DNA of 64,000 bases from an uncultured Paracoccaceae bacterium. Lineage in GTDB: Bacteria; Pseudomonadota; Alphaproteobacteria; Rhodobacterales; Rhodobacteraceae. The notes below the pieces were generated by a model. The model worked only from the letters and a program-made list of their open reading frames with translations. It was not told where the DNA came from and did not search any database. The stretch is from assembly GCA_913062865.1 (NCBI GenBank), contig CAJXWO010000002.1:1-64000 (forward strand). Reading direction: 5' to 3'. The position numbers and the translations under genes are program-made. Each line of letters starts with the position of its first letter. Position 1 is the first letter of the stretch. Shown piece after piece: positions 55,700-64,000 of the stretch.

Positions 55700-56476
55700 C
55701 TACTTGTCGCGGAACTGCGCCTCGCGCTTTTCCTGGAAGGCCCCCATGCCTTCTTTCTGATCCTCGGTCGAGAAGAGCGAGTGGAACAGGCGGCGTTCGA
55801 ACAGTACGCCTTCGGCCAGCGTGGTCTCGTAGCTGCGGTTGACCGCCTCTTTCACGGCCATGGTGCTGAGCATGGATTTCTGCGCGATCTTCTGGGCTGC
55901 GCCCAACGCCTCTTCGCGCAGTTGCTTGGCGGGTACGACGCGGCTGACCAGCCCCGAGCGCTCGGCTTCTTCGGCATCCATAAAGCGACCCGTCAGATGC
56001 ATGTCCATAGACTTGGACTTGCCCACGAAACGGGTCAGGCGCTGCGTGCCGCCGATCCCGGCGATGACGCCCAGGTTGATCTCGGGCTGGCCGAACTTGG
56101 CGGTGTCGGCGGCAATGATGAAATCGCACATCATGGCCAGCTCGCACCCTCCGCCGAGGGCATAGCCTGCCACGGCGGCAATGATCGGCTTGCGGGTCGC
56201 CAGGAAATCCCGGGTCTCGCGCCCGAAGAAGTCCGACAGGTACATCTCGACGAAGGACTTGTCGCCCATCTCCTTGATGTCGGCCCCGGCCGCAAAGGCC
56301 TTGTCAGAGCCGGTCAGGACGATGCAGCGCACCTTGTCATTCCTGTCCGCGTCCGCCAGCGCCTGGCCCAGCTCTGTCAGAAGCTGGCTGTTGAGCGCAT
56401 TCAGCGCATCGGGCCGGTTCAGTTTGATAAGGGCGACGTGGTCTTCAATTTCGACGATGATCGTCTCAAAGGCCAT
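55700..56476 (-). CDS. enoyl-CoA hydratase
   Basis: [79 protein letters not shown]. Confidence 0.95.
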   Translation of the reverse strand: MAFETIIVEIEDHVALIKLNRPDALNALNSQLLTELGQALADADRNDKVRCIVLTGSDKAFAAGADIKEMGDKSFVEMYLSDFFGRETRDFLATRKPIIAAVAGYALGGGCELAMMCDFIIAADTAKFGQPEINLGVIAGIGGTQRLTRFVGKSKSMDMHLTGRFMDAEEAERSGLVSRVVPAKQLREEALGAAQKIAQKSMLSTMAVKEAVNRSYETTLAEGVLFERRLFHSLFSTEDQKEGMGAFQEKREAQFRDK

Positions 56477-56540
56477 GGAAACCTGCCTTGGTTGCTCCGG
56501 TCAGGTCCGAGTCCTTATCATTGATCGTGCCCCTTGCAAG

Positions 56541-57392
56541 TTATCTTTGGCATTGCGCGCAGTAGAAGGACGACCGCCCCGACTGAACGATGCGCCGCAC
56601 GGTCCCGTCGCATCCCGCGCGGCGGCAGGGTTGGCCCTCGCGTCCGTAGACATCGAAACTGTGCTGGAAATAGCCCAACTCGCCATCCGCCTGCCGGTAG
56701 TCGCGCAACGAAGAGCCGCCTGCGGCGATTGCATCGGACAACACGTCGCGGATCACCGGCACCAATGCCTCGGCCCGGGCGCGCGCGATGCGGCCCGCCT
56801 TGCGCCGAGGCGCGATGCCGGCCCGGTAAAGCGCCTCGCACACATAGATATTTCCCAGCCCCGCAACGATGCGCTGATCCAGAAGCGCGGCCTTGATCGG
56901 CGTGTTCCGGCCCTTGAGACGCTGGGCCAGGTAAGGCCCGTCAAACGCGTTGCCCAATGGCTCGGGCCCCAGATTGGCCAGAAGCGGATGCGCATCGGCC
57001 GTGGCCGTCGGCATCAGGTCCATCGCGCCGAAACGGCGCGGGTCGTTGAACGTGATCCGCGCCCCATCCGCCATATGCAGCACCACATGGTCGTGCTTCT
57101 GCGCAGCCGGATGGTCATGGACGAATTGCCCCAGCGGGTCGCCAGAAATCAGCATGCGGCCCGACATGCCAAGGTGAATCAGCAGCGTCTCGCCGCGGTC
57201 GAGATCGGCGAGGATGTATTTCGACCGCCGCCTCAGACGCTCCACCCGCACACCCGTCAGCCGTGCCGCCATGTCGGGCGGGAAAGGCCAGCGCAGGTCG
57301 GGGCGGTTCACATCCGCCCGCGCGATCACCTGCCCCTCCATCACCGGGGTCAGCCCGCGGCGAACCGTCTCGACTTCGGGCAATTCGGGCAT
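56541..57392 (-). CDS. mutM: formamidopyrimidine-DNA glycosylase
   Basis: [15 protein letters not shown]-terminal zinc finger [28 protein letters not shown]. Start corrected from the 557-aa ORF in the track. Confidence 0.97.
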   Translation of the reverse strand: MPELPEVETVRRGLTPVMEGQVIARADVNRPDLRWPFPPDMAARLTGVRVERLRRRSKYILADLDRGETLLIHLGMSGRMLISGDPLGQFVHDHPAAQKHDHVVLHMADGARITFNDPRRFGAMDLMPTATADAHPLLANLGPEPLGNAFDGPYLAQRLKGRNTPIKAALLDQRIVAGLGNIYVCEALYRAGIAPRRKAGRIARARAEALVPVIRDVLSDAIAAGGSSLRDYRQADGELGYFQHSFDVYGREGQPCRRAGCDGTVRRIVQSGRSSFYCAQCQR

Positions 57393-57479
57393 CGCTCTCC
57401 TCCTTGGCGGGGCGGCCGCATTGTATCGCCGCCCCGGCGCTCTATAAGGAAGGCGACACGATAGGATGGGCAAGACGTG

Positions 57480-58232
57480 ATGAGCGACGAGACCGGCAAA
57501 ACCACACATTTCGGCTTCGAGACCGTGCCGGAGGCCGACAAGGCCGGGCGCGTGCGGGGCGTCTTCAGCTCGGTCGCGTCGCGCTACGACATCATGAACG
57601 ACGTGATGTCCGGCGGCATCCATCGCCTTTGGAAGGACGCGATGATGGACTGGCTCGCGCCGCGGCGCGGGCAACGGCTGTTGGATGTGGCCGGCGGTAC
57701 CGGCGATATCGCCTTTCGCTTTCTCAAGCGCGCCAAACAAGGCCACGCCACCGTTCTGGACCTGACCGAGCCGATGCTGGTCGAGGGCCGCAAACGGGCC
57801 GAGGCCGAACACATGGCCGACAGCCTCGACTGGGTGGTGGGCGATGCGATGGCGCTGCCCTTTCCCGAAAACAGCTTCGATGTCTACACGATCTCCTTCG
57901 GCATCCGGAACGTGACCCGCCCCGCCGATGCGCTGGCCGAGGCCTACCGCGTGCTGCGCCCCGGCGGGCGGCTGATGGTGCTCGAATTCAGCCAGATCCC
58001 CAACGACATGATGCAAAAGGTCTATGACCTTTATTCCTTCAACATCATTCCGCGCATGGGTCAGGTCATCGCCAATGATCGCGACAGCTACCAGTACCTG
58101 GTCGAATCGATCCGAAAGTTCCCCGACCAGGAAACCTTCCTGAGCATGATCCGCGAGGCAGGCTTCGGAAACGCCAAGTATCGCAACCTGTCCATGGGCA
58201 TCGCCGCGCTGCATTCCGGCTGGAAGCTCTGA
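57480..58232 (+). CDS. ubiE: ubiquinone/menaquinone biosynthesis methyltransferase UbiE
   Basis: [68 protein letters not shown]. Confidence 0.97.
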   Translation: MSDETGKTTHFGFETVPEADKAGRVRGVFSSVASRYDIMNDVMSGGIHRLWKDAMMDWLAPRRGQRLLDVAGGTGDIAFRFLKRAKQGHATVLDLTEPMLVEGRKRAEAEHMADSLDWVVGDAMALPFPENSFDVYTISFGIRNVTRPADALAEAYRVLRPGGRLMVLEFSQIPNDMMQKVYDLYSFNIIPRMGQVIANDRDSYQYLVESIRKFPDQETFLSMIREAGFGNAKYRNLSMGIAALHSGWKL

Positions 58233-58233
58233 A

Positions 58234-59772
58234 ATGCGCGGACCTCACAACATATGGCGCCTGATCCGCACGGGCGCCACGCTGGAACGTACCGGGGCAA
58301 TGGGCGTGGTGCTGGACGCGTTCAAGGCACCGCCCAGCTTGCGCATCGTGGCGCGTGCCCTAGGCTGGCCGTTCAAATGGTTGGGCTACAAGGGCGATCC
58401 CACGATGCCGCCCGCCACCCGCGCGCTGACCGCCTTGGGCCCTGCCTACATCAAGTTCGGCCAGATCCTGTCGACCCGCCCCGACGTGGTCGGCGACGAG
58501 CTGGCCCAGCAGCTGCGCGTTCTGCAGGACAAGCTGCCGCCCTTTTCCGTGGCCGAAGCGAAAAAGGCCATCGAACGCGAACTGGAAATCCCGGTCGATA
58601 CGCTGTTTTCCGAGTTTTCCGAACCCGTTGCCGCGGCGTCTATCGCCCAGGTGCACCAGGCGCGGCTGGCAGACACCAACGAAAAGGTCGCGGTCAAGGT
58701 GCTGCGCCCCGGCATCGAACGCGCCTTTCGCAAGGATGTGGACGCCTTCTACCTCGCCGCGCGCATGATCGAGCTCTTGTCGCCGGCCTCGCGCCGGTTG
58801 CGGCCCATGGACGTGATCGAGCATTTCGAAGGCGTGGTGACGGGCGAGTTGGACCTGAGGCTCGAATCCTCGGCCGCGTCGGAATTTGCGGCGAACACGA
58901 AGAACGACGAAGGCTTCCAACTGCCGGACGTCAAATGGATGCTCTCTGGCCGCCGCGTGATGACGCTGAGCTGGGCCGAGGGCGTGCCCATGGGCGACAA
59001 CGCCGCGATCGACGCGGCGGGGCATGACCGCAAGGTCCTGGCCGCGCGGGTGCTGTCGCTGTTCCTCAACCACGCGCTGCGCGACGGCTACTTCCACGCC
59101 GACATGCACCAGGGCAACCTCAAGGTCGCGCCCGACGGCGATATCATCGCACTCGATTTCGGGATCATGGGCCATATCGACGAGTACACCCGCCGGGTCT
59201 ATGCCGAGATACTCTTCGGCTTCATCCGCAAGGATTACAAGCGCGTGGCCGAGGTGCATTTCGAAGCGGGCTATGTGCCCGCCGACCGTGACGTGGACGA
59301 GTTCGCCCGCGCCCTGCGTGCCGTGGGCGAGCCCATCTTCGGAATGGACGCCACCCGCATCTCGATGGGGCGGTTGCTGAACTACCTGTTCGAGGTGACC
59401 GAACGCTTCGGCATGGAAACCCGGACCGAGCTGATCCTGTTGCAGCGCACGATGGTGGTTGTCGAAGGCGTGGCCCGCTCGCTCGACCCGCACATGAACA
59501 TCTGGGAGGTCGCCCGCCCGGTGGTCGAGGCCTATATCCGCAAATCCATCGGCCCACAGGCCGTGGCGCGTGATCTGGCCCAGACCGCACGGGTGCTGAC
59601 CCGCTTCGGCCCGCGCCTGCCCGGCCTGGTGGAAAGCGCGTTGATTGCCCAGGCCGACGCCCGCAACCAAAAGCCCGAACCAAAGAGCCGCGCGTGGATC
59701 TGGGCGCTTTTGGGCGGGATCGCGATCGGTGCCGTCGTCGCGGGCGGACTTGAATACTGGTTGCTGTTCTAG
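58234..59772 (+). CDS. ubiB: ubiquinone biosynthesis protein UbiB (ABC1/AarF kinase family)
   Basis: [59 protein letters not shown]. Confidence 0.96.
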   Translation: MRGPHNIWRLIRTGATLERTGAMGVVLDAFKAPPSLRIVARALGWPFKWLGYKGDPTMPPATRALTALGPAYIKFGQILSTRPDVVGDELAQQLRVLQDKLPPFSVAEAKKAIERELEIPVDTLFSEFSEPVAAASIAQVHQARLADTNEKVAVKVLRPGIERAFRKDVDAFYLAARMIELLSPASRRLRPMDVIEHFEGVVTGELDLRLESSAASEFAANTKNDEGFQLPDVKWMLSGRRVMTLSWAEGVPMGDNAAIDAAGHDRKVLAARVLSLFLNHALRDGYFHADMHQGNLKVAPDGDIIALDFGIMGHIDEYTRRVYAEILFGFIRKDYKRVAEVHFEAGYVPADRDVDEFARALRAVGEPIFGMDATRISMGRLLNYLFEVTERFGMETRTELILLQRTMVVVEGVARSLDPHMNIWEVARPVVEAYIRKSIGPQAVARDLAQTARVLTRFGPRLPGLVESALIAQADARNQKPEPKSRAWIWALLGGIAIGAVVAGGLEYWLLF

Positions 59773-59813
59773 GTACGACCGTGCGCTGCGTCGACGCGCT
59801 TTTTGCGCCCGGT

Positions 59814-60929
59814 TTAGTCGTCCGCGCCCAGTTTCGGACTGGGGCGATGCAGGGCCAGCTCGGCATCCGAGAAGCGGAAGGGCGCACGCAGGCCCGGGAT
59901 GCCGTCAAGCTCAACCTGCATGCCACGACGGATCACCTGCGGGTCTGCCAGCACCTCTGACAGGTCGTTGATCGGCCCGGCGGGAACACCATGGGCCTCG
60001 CATGCAGCCAGCAGATCGGCCTTTGCCATGGTGCGCGTGCCTTCGGTCAGCTTGGCCGTCAGTTCGGCCCGGTGCGCGATCCGGTCAGCGTTGCTGGCAT
60101 AGCGCGGATCATCGGCGAGCGCCTCCAGCCCCAACAAGCGACACAGCCGCTGGTACTGTGCATCGTTGCCCGTGGCGATGATGATATGCCCATCGGCGGC
60201 TTCGAACACCTGGTAGGGCATCAGGTTCGGATGGTAGTTCCCGGTCCGCCCCGGCGGAGTACCCGTGGCCAGGTAGTTCATCGCCTGGTTCGCGGTGATC
60301 GACACCGCCGTGTCCAGAAGCGCCATGTCGATATGCTGGCCCTGCCCGGTCTCGTCGCGCTGGCGCAGCGCGGCCAGGATCGCGGTGCAGGCATAGACGC
60401 CGGTGAAGATATCGGTAATCGCCACGCCCGCGCGCTGTGGCTGGCCATCGGGATCGCCGGTGATCGACATGAGGCCCGACATGCCCTGGATGATATAGTC
60501 GTACCCCGCTCTATGGGCATAGGGTCCGTTCTGTCCAAACCCGGTGATCGAGCAATAGATCAGGCGCGGATTCAGCGCCTTTACGCTCTCATAGTCCAGA
60601 CCGTATTTGGCCAGCCCACCTACCTTGAAATTCTCGATCAGCACGTCCGCCTCGGCCAGAAGCGCGCGCAGTTTTTCCTGTCCGGGCGCCGTAGTGAAAT
60701 CCACCGTGACCGACCGCTTGCCGCGATTGCAGGAATGGAAATAGGCCGCCGATCGGTCGCCTTCGCGCTCGATGAAGGGCGGCCCCCACTGGCGGGTATC
60801 GTCGCCCCGGGGCGCCTCGACCTTGGTCACCTCGGCGCCCAGATCGGCCAGCGTCTGACCGGCCCAAGGGCCGGCCAGAATGCGCGCCAGTTCGACGACC
60901 TTGAGACCGGCGAGCGGCGGCTGGCTCAT
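59814..60929 (-). CDS. CaiB/BaiF family CoA transferase
   Basis: LAGLKVVELARILAGPWAGQTLADLGAEVTKVEAPRGDDTRQWGPPF; NRGKRSVTVDF; ADVLIENFKVGGLAKYGLDYESV. Confidence 0.95.
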   Translation of the reverse strand: MSQPPLAGLKVVELARILAGPWAGQTLADLGAEVTKVEAPRGDDTRQWGPPFIEREGDRSAAYFHSCNRGKRSVTVDFTTAPGQEKLRALLAEADVLIENFKVGGLAKYGLDYESVKALNPRLIYCSITGFGQNGPYAHRAGYDYIIQGMSGLMSITGDPDGQPQRAGVAITDIFTGVYACTAILAALRQRDETGQGQHIDMALLDTAVSITANQAMNYLATGTPPGRTGNYHPNLMPYQVFEAADGHIIIATGNDAQYQRLCRLLGLEALADDPRYASNADRIAHRAELTAKLTEGTRTMAKADLLAACEAHGVPAGPINDLSEVLADPQVIRRGMQVELDGIPGLRAPFRFSDAELALHRPSPKLGADD

Positions 60930-61597
60930 TCAGCCAGCTTCTCTTCGATGATCCGCGCCAGATCGCTGTAGCGCATGTTGCCGTATTTCTCGCCGTTGAT
61001 GACCAGCGACGGTGTTGAATCGATCCCGTCGGCCTCGGCGTTTTCCTGGTACCAGGCCACCAGCGTTTGCGCCTTTTCAGCGTCCTGCAGGCAGGCGTCG
61101 AGCTGCTCTTCACCCAGGCCCGCGAGGCGCCCGATCTTCCGCAGTTCGGCCACGATCTGGTTCGGACCACCGGCGCGCACCCATTCGCTCTGACTCTTCA
61201 TGATGAGGTCGGTCATGCCAAAGAACCGCTCTTCGCCACCGCACCGCGCGATCATCGACGCCCAAAGCCCGTAGCGGTCGAAATAGGTTTCGCGAAAGAC
61301 AAAGCGGACCTTGCCGGTGTCGATATACTCGGCCTTGAGCTGCTTGTACTGGTCGGCATGAAAATCGGCGCAGTGGGGGCAGGTGAACGATGCGTATTCG
61401 ATCACGGTCACCGGCGCATCCTCGGCACCCTGGGCCATCTCAATAACGCTCGACGTATCGACCTCGGCCTCTTGGGCATTTGCGGCACCGACCAGCGGCA
61501 TTTCGGGCAATGCGGTCCGTGTGGTGTTCCACCAGGTGCCAACGCCCAGGGCGAGCGCAAGCGTTATGGCAGCGGCAACGATGCTGTTGCGGGTCAT
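60926..61597 (-). CDS. DsbA family thioredoxin-fold protein
   Basis: Signal peptide; VIEYASFTCPHCADFHADQYKQLKAEYIDTGKVRFVFRETYFD. Confidence 0.93.
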   Translation of the reverse strand: MTRNSIVAAAITLALALGVGTWWNTTRTALPEMPLVGAANAQEAEVDTSSVIEMAQGAEDAPVTVIEYASFTCPHCADFHADQYKQLKAEYIDTGKVRFVFRETYFDRYGLWASMIARCGGEERFFGMTDLIMKSQSEWVRAGGPNQIVAELRKIGRLAGLGEEQLDACLQDAEKAQTLVAWYQENAEADGIDSTPSLVINGEKYGNMRYSDLARIIEEKLAE

Positions 61598-61607
61598 GGC
61601 ATGTCCT

Positions 61608-62117
61608 TCAGTTGGATTTGGTCTTGGATAGAACGTTCCGGCCCAGGGCTTCAAGCGCAGCGCGCAAGGTATCGTCCTGAACCGGTCCGGCCATACGCGC
61701 GGCCGTCTCGGTCACGGCCGGATCAGGCGCCGTGGCCAGGGGCTTGGAGGCGGGTGCGAACTGAACCTGCCCCTCGGCAAAGCCCGTGGGGGCGGTCTGG
61801 GTGATGCGCACCCGCGCGATGGCGTTGTAGCCGTAGACGGCGTTCACCTTTTCGCGCAGCCGTTCCTTTTGCATCTCGAGCATCGGCGCCTGCGCCGCGG
61901 TGGTCAGCACCGTCAACGTGGCGCCAAACCCGTGGCGGGCATAGCTGATGTCCACGGGGCGCGCGATGCCTGCGATCTCGGGGCCTGCCACCTCGTGCCA
62001 ATGGGTCAGCACGCGGCTGACGGCGAAACCGCGCGTCTCGCCCGCCTTGCGGATGGGTGCCTTGAGCAGCGTTCCGGTCCGCGCAAAGCCCCGTGTCGTG
62101 CTGTCACGCCGTGTCAT
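61608..62117 (-). CDS. DUF721 / DciA-like protein
   Basis: RGFAVSRVLTHWHEVAGPEIAGIARPVDISYARHGFGATLTVLTTAAQAPMLEMQKERLREKVNAVYGYNAIARVRITQ. Confidence 0.85.
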   Translation of the reverse strand: MTRRDSTTRGFARTGTLLKAPIRKAGETRGFAVSRVLTHWHEVAGPEIAGIARPVDISYARHGFGATLTVLTTAAQAPMLEMQKERLREKVNAVYGYNAIARVRITQTAPTGFAEGQVQFAPASKPLATAPDPAVTETAARMAGPVQDDTLRAALEALGRNVLSKTKSN

Positions 62118-62198
62118 GGGTTGCATCCTTTCGTCAGCGCCTATCTTAGGGAGCGCGGGCCACGGGGCCAGCGAAACCGCGCGTGAAAGGGGACAAAC

Positions 62199-63260
62199 TT
62201 GCGTGACTTGGCCGCGCCAGAGCAGCTTTTGGAATGGTACGATCGTCACGCGCGGGAGATGCCGTGGCGCGTGGGTCCGGCCGAGCGCAAGGCGGGCGAA
62301 TGCCCCGACCCCTACCGCGTTTGGTTGAGCGAGATCATGCTGCAGCAGACGACCGTGGCCGCCGTACGCGACTATTTCCACCGCTTTACGGCGCGATGGC
62401 CCACGGTCACCGATCTGGCCGCAGCGCCCGACGCCGATGTGATGGGGGAATGGGCGGGCCTTGGGTATTACGCCCGCGCGCGAAACCTTCTGAAATGCGC
62501 CCGCGCGGTGGTTCAGGACCATGGCGGGCAATTTCCCGACACCTACGACACCCTTCTGACCCTGCCCGGCGTCGGCCCCTATACCGCCGCCGCGATTTCG
62601 GCCATCGCCTTTGACCGGCCCGCGACCGTGGTGGACGGCAACGTGGAGCGGGTCATGGCGCGGCTGCATGACATCCACACGCCTCTGCCCGCCGCCAAGC
62701 CCGCGCTGACAGAACGAGCCGCCGCGCTGACGCCCGACACCCGCCCCGGCGACTATGCCCAGGCGGTGATGGACTTGGGCGCCACGATCTGCACGCCCCG
62801 CAACCCCGCCTGCGGCATCTGCCCCTGGCGTGATCCTTGCATGGCGCGCCGCGAAGGCACCGCCGCGGACCTGCCCAAGAAGACCCCGAAAAAGCCCAAG
62901 CCCATCCGCCAGGGCATCGCCTATATCGTGCAGCGGGTCGACGGCGCCTATCTGCTCGAGCGTCGCCCGGACAAGGGCCTGTTGGGCGGCATGCTGGGCT
63001 GGCCCGGCACCGACTGGACCGAAGACCCCCAGAACGACGATCCGCCAATCCGCGCCGAATGGCAGACCCTGCCCACTGACGCGCGCCACACCTTCACCCA
63101 TTTTCACCTGCGCCTGACAGTGCGCACGGCACTTGTACCCATGGACCGTCCCGCCCGCCGCGGAGATTTCATGGACCCGTCCGATTTTCGCCCTTCCGAT
63201 CTGCCAACAGTCATGCGCAAGGCGTTCGATCTGGCAACAGGTCGCAGCCAGGGCCGGTAG
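62199..63260 (+). CDS. mutY: A/G-specific adenine glycosylase (TTG start)
   Basis: PYRVWLSEIMLQQTTVAAVRDYFHRF; LPGVGPYTAAAISAIAFDRPATVVDGNVERVMARL; FeS cysteines CTPRNPACGICPWRDPC. Confidence 0.96.
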   Translation: MRDLAAPEQLLEWYDRHAREMPWRVGPAERKAGECPDPYRVWLSEIMLQQTTVAAVRDYFHRFTARWPTVTDLAAAPDADVMGEWAGLGYYARARNLLKCARAVVQDHGGQFPDTYDTLLTLPGVGPYTAAAISAIAFDRPATVVDGNVERVMARLHDIHTPLPAAKPALTERAAALTPDTRPGDYAQAVMDLGATICTPRNPACGICPWRDPCMARREGTAADLPKKTPKKPKPIRQGIAYIVQRVDGAYLLERRPDKGLLGGMLGWPGTDWTEDPQNDDPPIRAEWQTLPTDARHTFTHFHLRLTVRTALVPMDRPARRGDFMDPSDFRPSDLPTVMRKAFDLATGRSQGR

Positions 63261-63322
63261 CAGGCCCCGTTCAGAGGCGTATACTCAGGCTCAAAAAGGC
63301 GGACTTCGGTGGAGAACTTGGG

Positions 63323-64000
63323 ATGATCCCCGCTCAACAAGTGCAAAGACTGCAAAACGCGCTGCCGTTCTGGCTGTCGATCACCCTGATCCCCGTGATC
63401 TGGATCGGCGCCATAAATGGCGGCTGGACAGTGATCCTGACCCCGCTGGTCGCGTGGTACATGTTCACCATCATCGACGCGTTCACCGGCCTGAACCTCG
63501 AAGATGCCGATCTGGACACGACCGAGGACCAGCTGTTCTGGTACCGCTTCATCACGCTGATCTGGGCACCGGTGCAGGCGATCACACTGTTTGCGCTGAT
63601 CTGGTACGTTCCGCGCGCCGAGCACCTCTCGACACTCGAGGCGCTGGTGCTGTTCTTTGGCATGGGCGTGATCTCGGGCACGGTGGGGATCAACTATTCC
63701 CACGAGCTCATGCATCAGAAAAACAAGTGGGAACGCTGGCTGGGCGACATCCTGCTCTCGATGGTGCTTTATTCCCATTTCCGCTCCGAACACCTGCGGG
63801 TGCATCACCTGTATGTCGGCACACCGCGCGACCCGGTGACCGCGCGCTACAACGAAGGGTTCCACCGTTTCTTCCCGCGCGTGCTGCGCGAAAGCCTCGT
63901 GTCGTCGTTCCAGGCGGAAAAGGCCATGCTGGCCCGAAAGAAGCTGCACTGGACGCATCCCTCGAACCCGTTCTGGCGCTACTGGGCGCTTCAGGCGCTC
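63323..64000 (+). CDS. alkB: alkane 1-monooxygenase (AlkB-like), N-terminal part cut by the window edge
   Basis: Open frame from ATG 63323 to the end: MIPAQQVQRLQNALPFWLSITLIPVIWIG...GINYSHELMHQKNKWERWLGDILLSMVLYSHFRSEHLRVHHLYVGTPRDPVTARYNEGFHRFFPR; NYSHELMH and RSEHLRVHH are membrane desaturase/hydroxylase His boxes. Absent from the supplied ORF track. Confidence 0.92.
   Translation, partial: MIPAQQVQRLQNALPFWLSITLIPVIWIGAINGGWTVILTPLVAWYMFTIIDAFTGLNLEDADLDTTEDQLFWYRFITLIWAPVQAITLFALIWYVPRAEHLSTLEALVLFFGMGVISGTVGINYSHELMHQKNKWERWLGDILLSMVLYSHFRSEHLRVHHLYVGTPRDPVTARYNEGFHRFFPRVLRESLVSSFQAEKAMLARKKLHWTHPSNPFWRYWALQAL

Noticed and set aside
57393-58214. N-terminal 270-codon extension of the mutM ORF in the track
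   Set aside because: Antisense to ubiE; true MutM must begin MPELPEV with the catalytic proline next to the start Met, at 57392.
59773-59813. GCGTCGACGC and GCGCTTTTTGCGC between ubiB and the CoA transferase as a fourth twin palindrome
   Set aside because: Arms are only 4-5 bp and imperfect; too weak to group with the three strong twin palindromes.

Overview
The window is a GC-rich alphaproteobacterial chromosome segment, most consistent with the Roseobacter/Rhodobacteraceae group. That placement rests on gene content and order; no database search was run. It opens in the 5' end of a 16S rRNA gene on the minus strand. Mostly housekeeping and metabolic genes follow: msrPQ, clpB, pyrF, dinB, tRNA-Val, rpmJ, an iron ABC transporter, asd, waaA-lpxK, pncA/pncB, glpK, the gyrB/recF/dnaN/dnaA/rpsT replication block, mutM/ubiE/ubiB and mutY. 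The right edge cuts an alkB-like monooxygenase. Less ordinary parts are: (i) a Liv-type ABC transporter operon with two acyl/aryl-CoA ligases, a small membrane protein, a protein made of two tandem copies of an unassigned domain, and an adjacent two-component pair; (ii) a beta-carbonic anhydrase/SbtA/PII-like bicarbonate-uptake cassette; (iii) a secreted trypsin-like protease with two PAN/Apple-like C-terminal modules between pncB and pncA; (iv) two decayed genes, an internally deleted 3-hydroxyisobutyrate-dehydrogenase-like gene and an ORF interrupted by an in-frame TAG; (v) three intergenic loci each carrying two adjacent perfect palindromes. No CRISPR array, prophage, IS element or obvious defence island was seen. 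No single obviously new system stands out; the best leads are the Liv operon with its duplicated-domain protein, the protease-PAN gene and the twin palindromes.
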